Source: Thiohalocapsa halophila
GTDB taxonomy: Bacteria > Pseudomonadota > Gammaproteobacteria > Chromatiales > Chromatiaceae
Direction of reading: 5' to 3'
NCBI RefSeq assembly: GCF_016583825.1
Contig: NZ_NRRV01000007.1
Location: 49,010-113,009, forward strand
Length of the DNA: 64,000 nucleotides
Part shown: one piece after another, positions 34,311 through 43,435 of the stretch
How positions within the stretch are numbered: position 1 is the first letter of the stretch
Layout: each line of letters opens with the position of its first letter
Translations under genes and position numbers: made by a program
The notes under the pieces: model-generated
The model's input: the letters and a program-made list of their open reading frames with translations, nothing else
Database searches by the model: none
Told to the model about the DNA's origin: nothing

Positions 34311-35009
34311 TCACTCGGCGAGCGCCAAGCGCCGCTCCCGCGCCGCCGCCACCAAGGCCCGGAACAGGCGCAGCTGCGAGGGCTTGTAGAGCAGGAACTC
34401 CGGATGCCACTGGACGCCGAGCAGGAAGGGGTGCGTCGGCACCTCCACGGCCTGGACGATATCGTCCAGGTCCCGGCCCACCACCTGCAGGCCCTCCCCG
34501 AGGCGGTCGATGCCCTGGTTGTGGAGGCTGTTGATGCGGGTCTGCCCGGTACCGAGCAATTCCTCTAGCCTGCTGCCGGCGGCGACACACAGGGTCTTGA
34601 GGGGAAGGACCGTCCAGCGGTTGGACGTGCGCACCCGACGCGAGCGCAGCTCCTGATACAGCGAGCCCCCCAGGCGGACATTGAGCAGCTGCGCCCCGCG
34701 ACAGATGCCGAGCAGTGGAATGCCGAGCGCCAGCGCCTGGTCGATGACCACGCTCTCCAGCCGGTCCCGCTCGCGGTCGTAGCGGGGCTGCACCTCCGGC
34801 GCGGCGGCATAGAGCACCGGGTCCACATCGTGACCGCCGGTGATGACCACGGCATCCGGATGCAGGTCCGCGCGGGGCTGCTTGGGCGTGACGCTGACGG
34901 CACGGGCGCCGGCGAGCCAGAGCGCCAGCGCCACCAGGCGCCGCGGCGCGTGGCCGCTGCGATCGCCGCCGGTGACGGCGATCAGCGGAGCTGATGTCGG
35001 CTCAGCCAT
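34311..35009 (-). CDS. Class I glutamine amidotransferase-like protein (GGH family)
   Basis: A 233-residue class I GATase-like domain with nucleophile cysteine in LLGICRGAQLLNVRLGG and a C-terminal WHPE motif (GVQWHPEFL). The ATG at 35009 overlaps the end of the amidoligase gene; a TTG at 35030 is possible. Pairing with an amidoligase is a known arrangement, in which the GATase-like enzyme probably hydrolyses or supplies ammonia for a gamma-glutamyl-type amide. Confidence 0.85.
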   Translation of the reverse strand: MAEPTSAPLIAVTGGDRSGHAPRRLVALALWLAGARAVSVTPKQPRADLHPDAVVITGGHDVDPVLYAAAPEVQPRYDRERDRLESVVIDQALALGIPLLGICRGAQLLNVRLGGSLYQELRSRRVRTSNRWTVLPLKTLCVAAGSRLEELLGTGQTRINSLHNQGIDRLGEGLQVVGRDLDDIVQAVEVPTHPFLLGVQWHPEFLLYKPSQLRLFRALVAAARERRLALAE

Positions 35010-35980
35010 GCATCCGCCGTCTGCGGCCAATCCCCCACCAAACGCTCCAGGGGTTGCGAGAGAAAGTCCGCATAGGCGGCACAGAGGGCGTCCAGCTGCC
35101 TCGGCGCCGCGGCGAGCCGCTCCACCACCAGCCAGTCGTCCCAGGCGGCGCTCAGGTCCCAGCCGGGGGTCTCGATCTCGCTGTTCGGCAGCCGATAGTG
35201 CAGCGTGGGCCGGGGCTTGACCCGCGGGTCCTCCACCACCGCCCGCACCCGGGCCGCGTCCAGATGCAGAAACAGCGGCAGCAGGTCCAGAGCGCGGTTA
35301 CGGGTCGGGTTCGCGGTGAGGTAATCGTCGATGAGACCGTCCAGATTGGGCGTATAGTCCGCGGCGATCACTTGGCGCGCATACGCCTTCGGGAAGGGGT
35401 CGGCGAAGGCGGTGAGCCGCCGGGTCAGGTCAACGGTGGCGCGCTCGCGCAGCCAGTCCTCCAGACACAGGAAGGCCTGGAGGTGCTGACGGATGGTGTC
35501 CGCATCCGTGCCCGGCACCTCCGGGTTCAGCTGCAAGCCGAAGGCGTAGGCCCACTCCTCGCCGGTGCCGCGGGCGCCCGCCGCACGCAGCTCGAAGATC
35601 AGGTCGTTGACCATCGCGAGCCGCGCCAGCGGCAGCGGCGGGCTCACCACCTCCATGGGCACGATGCGCTCGGCGAACATCCGCAGCACGTCCTCGGCGA
35701 GGTCGCCGGCGGCGTCCATCAGCTCGGCGCCGTCGCGCTGGCGACGGCCGAGCTCTTTCAGCAGGCCGAAATCCACCTCCGCCTGCCAGGCGCCGGCGGG
35801 GTCGCCGTCGATGCTGCGCTCATAGCGCCCGGGCGCGCTCACCGTGCCGGCGACGGCGCCAGCCACCAGGGCCGCGGTCTCGTCCAAGTCCAGACCGGTG
35901 AATTCCAGCTCCACACCCACGCGGCGCTCGCCGCCGTCGGCACGGCGGGTCAAGGGCGGCATTTGGATCGACTTTGACAT
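34982..35980 (-). CDS. Amidoligase (COOH-NH2 ligase) family protein
   Basis: A 332-residue protein whose N-terminal GVELEFTGLDLDETAALVAG, AWQAEVDFGL, ERIVPMEVVSPPL and YAFGLQLNPEVP match the putative amidoligase family (Pfam PF12224) related to the glutamine-synthetase fold. These motifs provide acidic metal-binding residues. The gene is followed by and overlaps a class I GATase gene. Product peptide or amide unknown. Confidence 0.85.
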   Translation of the reverse strand: MSKSIQMPPLTRRADGGERRVGVELEFTGLDLDETAALVAGAVAGTVSAPGRYERSIDGDPAGAWQAEVDFGLLKELGRRQRDGAELMDAAGDLAEDVLRMFAERIVPMEVVSPPLPLARLAMVNDLIFELRAAGARGTGEEWAYAFGLQLNPEVPGTDADTIRQHLQAFLCLEDWLRERATVDLTRRLTAFADPFPKAYARQVIAADYTPNLDGLIDDYLTANPTRNRALDLLPLFLHLDAARVRAVVEDPRVKPRPTLHYRLPNSEIETPGWDLSAAWDDWLVVERLAAAPRQLDALCAAYADFLSQPLERLVGDWPQTADAWLSRHQLR

Positions 35981-36068
35981 CAGGGATCCGGCAACGGTGA
36001 CTCAGCCGTCAGCCTAGCACGGGCTGCGACGCTGCTTCGCGACGGCCGGGTCGATCCCGGCGCCGCCA

Positions 36069-36440
36069 TCACGACAAATCCACGGCGTGGCGCTTCAGGT
36101 CCACCATGGCACAGACCTCCAACGCCCGCTCGTGGGTGGCGCGCAGGGCCACCCGCGGCGCACAGCCGGCCTCCAGGGCCTCCTGCCAACGGGCGGCGCA
36201 CAGGCACCAGCGGTCGCCGGGCTTGAGGCCGGGGAATTCAAACTCCGGCACCGGGCTCGTGAGGTCGTTGCCCTTGGATTTGGAATACTCCAGGAACTCT
36301 TGGGTCACCCGCGCGCAGACGGTGTGGGAGCCTAGGTCCTGGGGGCCGGTCTCGCAGCTGCCGCTGCGGGTGAAGCCGGTCTTGGGTGACTCGGAACAGA
36401 GCTCGAGCGGCTCGCCGAGGACGTTCTTGGGGGTGGACAT
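36069..36440 (-). CDS. DUF2237 family protein
   Basis: A 123-residue protein beginning NVLGEPLELCSESPKTGFTR and containing HTVCARVTQEFLEYSKSKGNDL and GDRWCLCAARW, a conserved pattern of DUF2237. Function of the family is not known. No operon partner. Confidence 0.9.
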   Translation of the reverse strand: MSTPKNVLGEPLELCSESPKTGFTRSGSCETGPQDLGSHTVCARVTQEFLEYSKSKGNDLTSPVPEFEFPGLKPGDRWCLCAARWQEALEAGCAPRVALRATHERALEVCAMVDLKRHAVDLS

Positions 36441-36576
36441 GCCTGACCCTCCTGCTGCGGTGTGGCCGATGTGCTGTGCGCCGAAGCGCGCCCGCCGGGA
36501 GATGGGGGCGGCGGACGCCGGCTTCAGCAGGCCAGTGGCGGGTCGAGCGTAGCCAGTCTTCGGAGGGCGCGCGGTA

Positions 36577-36966
36577 TCAGGCGCTCGCGGCCGCCATCAC
36601 CCGGTCCAATTTCTCACGCACATACTCGGCCAGGCCCGGCACCTTTGGGTTCTCAACCAGGTCCAGCACCGCCAGCGGGTTCATGAAAAGCACATGCACG
36701 TCGCCGTCGTCGTCCTCGCGGACGACGAAGTTGCAGGGCAGAAGCACGCCGATATCGGGCTCGGCGCTGATGGCCTTGTGGGCGAAGTCGGGGTTGCAGG
36801 CCCCGAGGATGCGGTAGGGCCGCTGCTCGATGCCGAGCTTGCTCTTCAGCGTCGCCGAGACATCGATGTCGCTCAGCACGCCGAATCCCTCGGACTTCAG
36901 GGCCTCGGTCACGCGGTCGATGGTTTCATCGAAGCCCGTGCTCACTTTCGTCGAAACGCCATACAT
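36577..36966 (-). CDS. DUF302 family protein
   Basis: A 129-residue DUF302 domain: FDETIDRVTEALKSEGFGVLSDIDV, then YRILGACNPDFAHKAISAEPDIGVLLPCNFVV. DUF302 proteins are frequently found in sulfur-oxidising bacteria and near redox genes. The ATG at 36966 is chosen by homology. Confidence 0.9.
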   Translation of the reverse strand: MYGVSTKVSTGFDETIDRVTEALKSEGFGVLSDIDVSATLKSKLGIEQRPYRILGACNPDFAHKAISAEPDIGVLLPCNFVVREDDDGDVHVLFMNPLAVLDLVENPKVPGLAEYVREKLDRVMAAASA

Positions 36967-37201
36967 TGTGGGTGGTCCTCTGATTTGAGACGCTCGGGGC
37001 AGCGGCCCTGCCCCGAGCGGCGACGATGGCTGCCGGGAACGCCCCCGGGGCGGAGCCCGTGCACCCGTCATCGCGAAAGGTTGAGCCCGGCGGAGCCGCG
37101 TAACGCACGTGGTGCAGTGGCGTCACAGCCGCTCGGCCTGTTGGGTCGGTCCGGCTCGCACTGGCCGCCGCTGCGGCCGGCTTCTCGCGAGCCTCAGACC
37201 A

Positions 37202-37546
37202 TCACGCGAACTTCAGGCCGTCATCGCTGTGCAGCTCCCCATCGAAGGAGCGATGCAGCCGCGGCCTGCCGTGCGGCTTGGGCTTGGCGTCGGGCAGCTC
37301 GCAGCGCGGCGCGTGCTCCAACAGCTCGACCCAGCTCTCTTCGGCCTGGCCGACCGCGTCGAGCAGACACAGCGGTCCGGCGCAATTGATCGCAGACTGG
37401 CGCCAGTCGGCGATGGGCTTGCGTCTGCGCTTTTCGGGCTTGTCCGTACCCTGCTTACGATCCTTGGCGTTGATCTCGTCCTGGCGCTTCAGCCGCGACA
37501 CGAACTCGCGCACGTGCAGCTCGGCCAATACGGAAAGTGATGTCAT
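37202..37546 (-). CDS. Hypothetical basic protein downstream of hynL
   Basis: A 114-residue protein of unknown family with a basic central stretch (DKPEKRRRKP). The ATG at 37546 has a strong AGGAGG site 12 bp upstream, supporting translation. It starts 115 bp after the hynL stop in the same direction and could be part of the hydrogenase transcript. It does not resemble a hydrogenase maturation protease. Confidence 0.55.
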   Translation of the reverse strand: MTSLSVLAELHVREFVSRLKRQDEINAKDRKQGTDKPEKRRRKPIADWRQSAINCAGPLCLLDAVGQAEESWVELLEHAPRCELPDAKPKPHGRPRLHRSFDGELHSDDGLKFA

Positions 37547-37661
37547 GGCGTTCAGTCCTCCTCTGGGCGGTCGTATCCGACCGGGGGGCACGGGCGTCGT
37601 GATACTTCTTTGCCCCGCAACCGCCCCGGCCCCGACTGTCAAGGGCGCAGGCGCGCGCCCG

Positions 37662-39392
37662 TCACTGGACTTTCAGCTCGAGCACCTCCTCGCCGCTCGG
37701 GTCGGTCAGATGCACGGCACAGGCGATGCAGGGGTCGAAGCTGTGCACCGTGCGCAATATCTCCAGCGGCTGGGCCGGGTCCTGTAGGGCGTGGCCGGCG
37801 AGCGCTGCCTCATAGGCCCCCTGCTGCTCTTGGGCGTCCCGCGGGCCGGCATTCCAGGTGGTGGGCACCACCGCCTGGTAGTTGGCCACCTTGCCGTCCT
37901 CGATGACGATCCAATGCCCGAGCGCACCCCGCGGGGCTTCCATACGCCCGACGCCCTGGGCCTTCTGCGGCCAGGTCTCCGGGTCCCAGAGCGCCTCGTT
38001 GAAGGTCTTGACGTCCCCGCCCTTGATGTTGGCCAGCAGGCTGTCGTACCAGCCCTGCACGGCGTCCACCATGATGGTGGTCTCCAGCGTGCGGGCGGCG
38101 GTGCGGCCCATGGTGGAGTACAGGGCGTCCAGCGGCAGGTCCAGCTGCTTCAGGGTCCCGTCCACCAGCGCCTTGGTGCGCTGGTCGCCGTTGGCATAGA
38201 GCATCAGCACCCGGGCCAGCGGGCCGACCTCCATGGGCTTGCCCTTCCATCGCGGCGTTTTGAGCCAGGAGTACTGGTTGTCCACGTCCAGCTGCTTGTA
38301 CGGCGGCTCCGGGCCCGTGTAGGCGAGCTTGGTCTCGCCCTGGTAGGGATGGAGGCCTTTGTCCTTGCCGTCGCGGTAGTCGTACCAGGCGTGGGCGACG
38401 AACTCCTGGATCTCGGACTCGGCGTCCAGGTCCACGGGCTCGATGTGCGAGAGATCTCGGTTCAGGATGACGCCGGCGGGGACCATGTAGGACTCCCGGT
38501 CGCCGTAGCCCTTGGCCGGGAAGTCGCCGTAGGTCATGAAGTTGCCCAAGCCCTCGCCCTGCTTGAACCAATCCTTGTAGTAACCGGCGATGGCCATGGT
38601 GTCCGGCAGGTACACCTGGTGCACGAACTCGTGCATCTTCTCGAGGGTGTTGCGCACCCGCTCCAGCCCCACCACGTCCAGGGACGTACCGGCCTGCTTG
38701 CCGGACTCCAGGCTGATGGCACAGGGCATGCCGCCGACGCAGAGGTTGGGATGCGGGTTCTTGCCGCCGAACACCGCGTGCAGCTCGGCAACGTCCCGCT
38801 GCCAGGCCAAGGCGTCCAGGTAATGGGCGGTGGCCATCAGGTTCGCCTCCGGCGGCAGCTGATAGGCCGGATGGCCCCAGTAGCCGTTGGCGAAGATACC
38901 GAGCTGGCCGGTCTCGATGAAGGCCTTGAGCTTCTTCTGCACATCGGCGAAGTAGCCCGGCGAGGACTTGGCATAGCTGCTGATGGACTGCGCCAGCTCG
39001 GAGGTCGCCTTGGGGTCCGCCTTCAGCGCCGAGACCACGTCCACCCAATCCAGCGCGTGCAGGTGATAGAAGTGCATCACGTGGTCGTGCACGTACTGGG
39101 TCGCGATCATCAGATTGCGGATCAGCTCGGCATTCGGCGGGATGTCATAGTCCAGGGCGTCCTCCACCGCCCGCACGCCGGCGATGCCGTGCACCAGGGT
39201 GCAGACGCCGCAGATGCGCTGCACGAAGGCCCAGACGTCCCGCGGATCGCGGTCCAGCACGATGGTCTCCAGGCCGCGGACGCTGGTGCCCGAGGAGTAC
39301 GCCTGCTCGATATTGCCGCCGTTCATCTTCGCCTCGATGCGAAGATGCCCCTCGATGCGGGTGACGGGGTCGACGATGACTCGTGCACTCAT
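37662..39392 (-). CDS. hynL: [NiFe] hydrogenase large subunit (Isp-type)
   Basis: Catalytic subunit binding the NiFe(CN)2CO centre. The 576-residue protein has the N-terminal RICGVC (L1) and C-terminal DPCIACAVHL (L5) motifs that provide the four nickel-ligand cysteines. Residues after the conserved His (about 15 residues from Leu) form the tail removed by a maturation protease, which is not in this window. The start overlaps isp2 by 4 bp. Order hynS-isp1-isp2-hynL matches the Thiocapsa Hyn enzyme. Confidence 0.96.
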   Translation of the reverse strand: MSARVIVDPVTRIEGHLRIEAKMNGGNIEQAYSSGTSVRGLETIVLDRDPRDVWAFVQRICGVCTLVHGIAGVRAVEDALDYDIPPNAELIRNLMIATQYVHDHVMHFYHLHALDWVDVVSALKADPKATSELAQSISSYAKSSPGYFADVQKKLKAFIETGQLGIFANGYWGHPAYQLPPEANLMATAHYLDALAWQRDVAELHAVFGGKNPHPNLCVGGMPCAISLESGKQAGTSLDVVGLERVRNTLEKMHEFVHQVYLPDTMAIAGYYKDWFKQGEGLGNFMTYGDFPAKGYGDRESYMVPAGVILNRDLSHIEPVDLDAESEIQEFVAHAWYDYRDGKDKGLHPYQGETKLAYTGPEPPYKQLDVDNQYSWLKTPRWKGKPMEVGPLARVLMLYANGDQRTKALVDGTLKQLDLPLDALYSTMGRTAARTLETTIMVDAVQGWYDSLLANIKGGDVKTFNEALWDPETWPQKAQGVGRMEAPRGALGHWIVIEDGKVANYQAVVPTTWNAGPRDAQEQQGAYEAALAGHALQDPAQPLEILRTVHSFDPCIACAVHLTDPSGEEVLELKVQ

Positions 39393-40789
39393 TGGGCGGC
39401 TCCTTGGGCGCTGGTTGCGGCAGCGGACTCGTCGTCATCGATCAGGTGGGCGGCGGTCAGCTCCACCAGGCTCTCGACGCGCTTGTCCCAGTGGTTCTTC
39501 TGGCGGCCGGACTCGAAGTTGAGCCGGCAGCTGGCGCAGCTCACCACCACGGACTCGGCACCCGTCTCGTTCACCTCGCGGATCTTGATCTTGAAGGACT
39601 CGTCGCGCAGCTCGGTGGCATCCTGGAGCAGGAAGATCCCCGCACCGCCGCCGCAGCACCAGTTGTATTCCTTGTTGTTGGGCATCTCCACCAGATCCGC
39701 GTCCATGGCCTTCAGCACCGCCCGCGGCTCGTCGAAGGCGCCGCCGCGCCGGCCCGTCTTGCAGGGGTCGTGGAAGGTGACCCTCTGCTCCAGCGGCTTC
39801 AGGCGCAGCTTGCCGGACTTGGCCTGTTTGCCCAGGAACTCCGACATGTACATCATCTCGAAGGGCAGCTCGCCGCTTCTGAGCATCGGGTTCCAGCGCA
39901 GCGCCGGGTAGGCGTGGCCGCATTCGGCGATGACGACGGTCTTGGCCTTGACGCGCTGGGCGGCGGCGACGATCGGGTCCGCCTGCTGCTTCCACAGGGT
40001 CATATCCCCGGAGAGCAGGCCGAAGTTGGCGCTCTCGAAGCCGTCCGAGCAGATGGTCCAGTCCACGCCCAGGTGGTTCATGATCTTGGCCGTCGCCAGC
40101 AGGCCGTTGCCGTTCGCCACCAGGTCCACGGCGGAGCTCAGCACCATGACCTCGGCGGAGGCCTTATCCAGCGGAATCTCCACGCCCGCCTGCTCGCGGA
40201 TGGTGTCGATCATCTCTTTGAGCTTGTCGGGCGAGGAGCCGAACACCGTGCCCTGGTGCTTCTGCTCCATGCGCAGGGCGGCCAGCTCCGGCGGCACCAG
40301 CTCGGCGGCCACCATGGCGCTTCGCATGTGGTGCACCAGCGAGGCGGTGTCGATGCCCATGGGACAGACCATGGTGCAGCGTCCGCACTCGGTGCAGGAG
40401 TCGTAGATGAGCTCCTTGGCCTCTTCGAAGTCCGAGAGCTTGACGGGCTTGGATACCAGCCGATGCCACCAGCGCATGGGGCTGATCTCGCGCTGATAGA
40501 CCCGGCGGTACAGATCCATCTTGCGCATGGGCGCGTATTTGGCGTCCTGCATGGACTGGAAGTAATGGCAGGCGGTGGTGCACTGCCCGCAGTGGATGCA
40601 GCTCTCCAGCCACACCGCCTCGTCGGCGTTGGTGTCTTCGATCAGCGTGTCGACGGCGCCCTTGAGGCGCTGCTCGTCGGACTTGGTCGGCTGCGGCGCC
40701 ATCTCGCGCAGCATGCCGATCTGCCCCGCCAGGCCCTGGTAGACCTGGGCGAAGCTCGGGAAAACCTGTGTCGTGGCGGTGGCGCTCAT
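39389..40789 (-). CDS. isp2: Hydrogenase-associated HdrD-like iron-sulfur protein Isp2
   Basis: A 466-residue protein with two 4Fe-4S motifs (CIHCGQCTTACHYF and CTECGRCTMVCP) and two C-terminal CCG domains (YNWCCGGGAG and VVSCASCRLNFESG), as in heterodisulfide reductase subunit D/GlpC proteins. It is thought to link HynSL to the membrane cytochrome Isp1 and to the quinone or sulfur pathway. Overlaps hynL and isp1 by 4 bp each. Confidence 0.92.
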   Translation of the reverse strand: MSATATTQVFPSFAQVYQGLAGQIGMLREMAPQPTKSDEQRLKGAVDTLIEDTNADEAVWLESCIHCGQCTTACHYFQSMQDAKYAPMRKMDLYRRVYQREISPMRWWHRLVSKPVKLSDFEEAKELIYDSCTECGRCTMVCPMGIDTASLVHHMRSAMVAAELVPPELAALRMEQKHQGTVFGSSPDKLKEMIDTIREQAGVEIPLDKASAEVMVLSSAVDLVANGNGLLATAKIMNHLGVDWTICSDGFESANFGLLSGDMTLWKQQADPIVAAAQRVKAKTVVIAECGHAYPALRWNPMLRSGELPFEMMYMSEFLGKQAKSGKLRLKPLEQRVTFHDPCKTGRRGGAFDEPRAVLKAMDADLVEMPNNKEYNWCCGGGAGIFLLQDATELRDESFKIKIREVNETGAESVVVSCASCRLNFESGRQKNHWDKRVESLVELTAAHLIDDDESAAATSAQGAAQ

Positions 40790-41436
40790 ATCCGGACCCC
40801 CTTGTGGGCGTAGGCCAGCCCGCTCTGGGCGCGGGAGAAGATGAACCAGAAGGCGTGCATCAGCTTGCTGAACGGCAGGTAGGCGAACAGCAGCGCCGAG
40901 CTCAGGATGTGCAGCGCCAGCATGGTCTCGTAGCGGAAGCCGACGTGGGCGAAGGCCATGAGACCAGTCACCAGTGGCAGCGCGACGATGATCCAGGTGA
41001 CATAGTCGCCGACGGTGGAGTTGTAGATCGCCGGATTGCTCAGGCGCCGCATGATCAACGCGATGAGCGACACCAGCGCGATGGTCCCCAGCGCCACGCC
41101 GATGAAGTTCGGCAGTCCGGGCCAGGACAGGCCCGTCAGGCTGGTGATGAACTCGATGTGCGGAACGATGCCGACTACCACGATCAGCGTCGCGATGTGG
41201 AAAATGTAGGCCATGGCCGTCTGGTAGACGGTGGCGGCATTGAACTCACTGGCCGGCCAGGCCCGGCTGAATACTGTCCGATAGCCCTTGAAGTTGCCGA
41301 AGGCATCCCGCGGCCGGGACAGGTCGGCGCCGCGGGTCAGCACCAGCACGCCCACCAAGCGCAGCAGGATGCCGGCGACCAGGATGATCAGCGAGGCGTG
41401 TATCGCTGGTCCGCGGGCGAAGTCGAGGAGTGTCAT
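40786..41436 (-). CDS. isp1: Hydrogenase-associated b-type cytochrome Isp1
   Basis: A 216-residue integral membrane protein similar to the NarI type: about five TM segments and histidines in segments such as IFHIATLIVVVGIVPHIEFI and MLALHILSSALLFAYLPFSKLMHAF that are candidate haem ligands. Electron carrier between the hydrogenase and the quinone pool. Confidence 0.88.
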   Translation of the reverse strand: MTLLDFARGPAIHASLIILVAGILLRLVGVLVLTRGADLSRPRDAFGNFKGYRTVFSRAWPASEFNAATVYQTAMAYIFHIATLIVVVGIVPHIEFITSLTGLSWPGLPNFIGVALGTIALVSLIALIMRRLSNPAIYNSTVGDYVTWIIVALPLVTGLMAFAHVGFRYETMLALHILSSALLFAYLPFSKLMHAFWFIFSRAQSGLAYAHKGVRI

Positions 41437-41660
41437 TAGTCAGTTTCCTCCGGTGGATGGCCCAAATGGCTTTTGTGGGTTTGATGCAAGGGCCCTTTAG
41501 GTGGCTTGTCGTGTCGATCGGGCTCTTCTGACCCCTTGTGGTGAGCGTGCGGATTGCGCCGCGGCGGCGACCGGCAGGTGCGCGTCCCCAAGTGCGACCC
41601 AGTGCTGGGTGCGGCTGCGGGCGGGGCTCGGCCCTGTCGGTGCCGCCGGGCGATGGCGCT

Positions 41661-42725
41661 TTAGCTCTCCGCCGCGTCCTCCTCGTGTAATTGCGTCTTC
41701 TTGCGCCGAGCCAGCACGGCGGCCCCAGCCCCGAGCGCAGCACCGGCCACCGCCGCCACGCCGAGCTTGGCGCCATCGCCGAACTTGCCCGTAGCCACGG
41801 ATTCGTAGACGCCGCCCATGTCCCAGAACCCGGGCTCGGAGCAGCCGATGCAGCCGTGGCCGGACTGGATCGGGAAGCTGACCCCGTTGTTCCACTTGAC
41901 GTGGGCGCAGGCGTTGTAGGCCACCGGCGCCTTGCAGCCGAGCTTGTACAGGCACCAGCCCTTGCGTGCGCCTTCGTCGTCGAAGGTCTCGGCGAACTGG
42001 CCGCGGTCGTAGAAGGGCCGGCGGTAGCAGCGGTCGTGGATGTTCTCGCCGAAGAAGGCCACCGGACGCCCGAGGTGGTCCACCTCCGGCAGCTTGCCCA
42101 TGGTCAGGTACTGCGCGATGACGCCGGTAATGGCGAGCGGCATGGGCGGGCAGCCCGGCACGTTGATAATGGGCTTGTCCTTGATGATGTCGCCCGTCGC
42201 AACGGCCTTGGTGGGGTTCGGCTTGGCCACCGGGATGCCGCCGTAGGCGGAGCAGGTGCCGATATTGATCACCGCGGCCGCGTCGGCACAGACGTGCTCC
42301 AAGGTCTCTTTGTTGCTGTGGCCCGCCACGGTGGAGCAGTACTCCAACAGCGGAATGGAGCCGTCCACCAGCACCAGATACTTGCCCTTGTTCGCGTGCT
42401 GGGCCTCTTCGAGTGCACGCTCCGCGGCGTCGCCGGCGGCCGCCTGCAAGGTGTGGTGATAGTCCAAAGAAATGAAATTGAACAGCAGATTCTCGATGGT
42501 GGGCGCATGCGAGCGCGTCAATGCCTCGGTGCAGCCCGTGCATTCCTGGAATGACAGCCAGATCACCGACGGCCGGCGCGCCGCCGCCAAGGCTTCCGCC
42601 ATGGCCGAGGTCGTTCCTGCCGGCAGCGCCATCAGGGACGCCGTCGCGGAGCAGAACTGCAGAAAGGCTCGGCGGCTCACACCTTGGCTTCGCAGGACAT
42701 CGCCCAAGGTCGGTTCATAGCCCAT
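41661..42725 (-). CDS. hynS: [NiFe] hydrogenase small subunit (Isp-type)
   Basis: A 354-residue iron-sulfur electron-transfer subunit. A Tat signal lies near the N-terminus with SRRAFLQF (R18, R19). Proximal-cluster cysteines occur in ECTGCTEAL, and later cysteines in HDRCYRRPF and GCIGCSEPG. A C-terminal hydrophobic segment (LGVAAVAGAALGAGAAVLA) anchors it in the membrane. AAAGGAGGA precedes the ATG. The 224-bp gap to isp1 contains no gene. Confidence 0.95.
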   Translation of the reverse strand: MGYEPTLGDVLRSQGVSRRAFLQFCSATASLMALPAGTTSAMAEALAAARRPSVIWLSFQECTGCTEALTRSHAPTIENLLFNFISLDYHHTLQAAAGDAAERALEEAQHANKGKYLVLVDGSIPLLEYCSTVAGHSNKETLEHVCADAAAVINIGTCSAYGGIPVAKPNPTKAVATGDIIKDKPIINVPGCPPMPLAITGVIAQYLTMGKLPEVDHLGRPVAFFGENIHDRCYRRPFYDRGQFAETFDDEGARKGWCLYKLGCKAPVAYNACAHVKWNNGVSFPIQSGHGCIGCSEPGFWDMGGVYESVATGKFGDGAKLGVAAVAGAALGAGAAVLARRKKTQLHEEDAAES

Positions 42726-43062
42726 CGGAGATCCTCCTTTTAGCATCGTGTACGCTCGTGCCGAATACGCGGACGGTAAACAGACCGTCTTGCGTGTCTC
42801 GGCTCCGGACGCGCGGCACTGCGAAACGAGAACGGGCCGCGCTTGTGTTTTTTCTTCAAAAACAGCGCCGAGCGACGGGTCGAAGCCGTGCCCGCCCTGC
42901 TGTGGAGATAACTGTAATTGCAAACACGCGATTGCGTTTCCAGCCGCGGCACAGATCTTGACACACATCAAATCAATAAAAAAAACAGGGCCTCTGCCGC
43001 TGGCTCTTTTCGCATGTTCCATCGGTGTTTTCAACAATGACAACTGCCGGAAGCTCGGGCAA

Positions 43063-43076
43063 TTGACAATTATCAA
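43063..43076. promoter_or_regulatory. FNR-type binding site upstream of hynS
   Basis: TTGACAATTATCAA matches the FNR consensus TTGAT-N4-ATCAA at 9 of 10 conserved positions. It lies in an A/T-rich region about 340 bp before the hynS ATG. Oxygen-responsive control of the hydrogenase is therefore likely. The location relative to the real transcription start is unknown. Confidence 0.7.
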
Positions 43077-43332
43077 TCGGGGTTTTTCATTAGTCTATTC
43101 AAAGACAAAATAATTAAGCAGCTAATTGGCTAATTAAGTAAATGGTGGAATACCTGTCAGCGCCCATCAGCACGCTCCCCGGCGAATGGGCAGCCGTTTC
43201 GGCACCCTGAATGAAGGGCGGCGTGTATAGCCAGAGAGGGTCTCAGCTGCACGGGCGCGTGCGGCGGCGTGAGTCACCTATGAGGTCTTCGTACAGCGAG
43301 TGCCGTGCGCAAGCGGGGCAAGCCCTAACGCA

Positions 43333-43368
43333 GCGCGCCGCCACCGGTTCACCCGGCGGCGGCGCGCA
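43333..43368. repeat. Perfect 10-bp inverted repeat
   Basis: GCGCGCCGCC and GGCGGCGCGC flank a 16-base spacer, just beyond the stop of the 34-aa small-protein gene. Could be a terminator stem for that gene, though no T tract follows. Confidence 0.5.
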
Positions 43369-43435
43369 CTTTGGGGCAGGCGCCCCGAATGCTCTGGATA
43401 CCGTCGGCGCGGTAGCGCCGGCGGTGAGGACGGCC

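Larger units (their letters stand above)
42726..43435. other. Long hydrogenase leader/promoter region
   Basis: About 700 bp without a coding gene. The centre (about 42950-43150) is strongly A/T-rich, includes an FNR-type palindrome at 43063-43076, and has TAATTA-containing repeats near 43105-43140. This looks like the regulatory region of hynS. Confidence 0.6.

Noticed and set aside
37791..39911. 706-aa open frame opposite hynL
   Set aside because: Antisense shadow of the hydrogenase large subunit and isp2; no family pattern, and the sense frames carry the catalytic motifs.
42740..42964. 74-aa minus-strand frame between hynS and the FNR site
   Set aside because: Basic, no ribosome site or family pattern; likely leader sequence.
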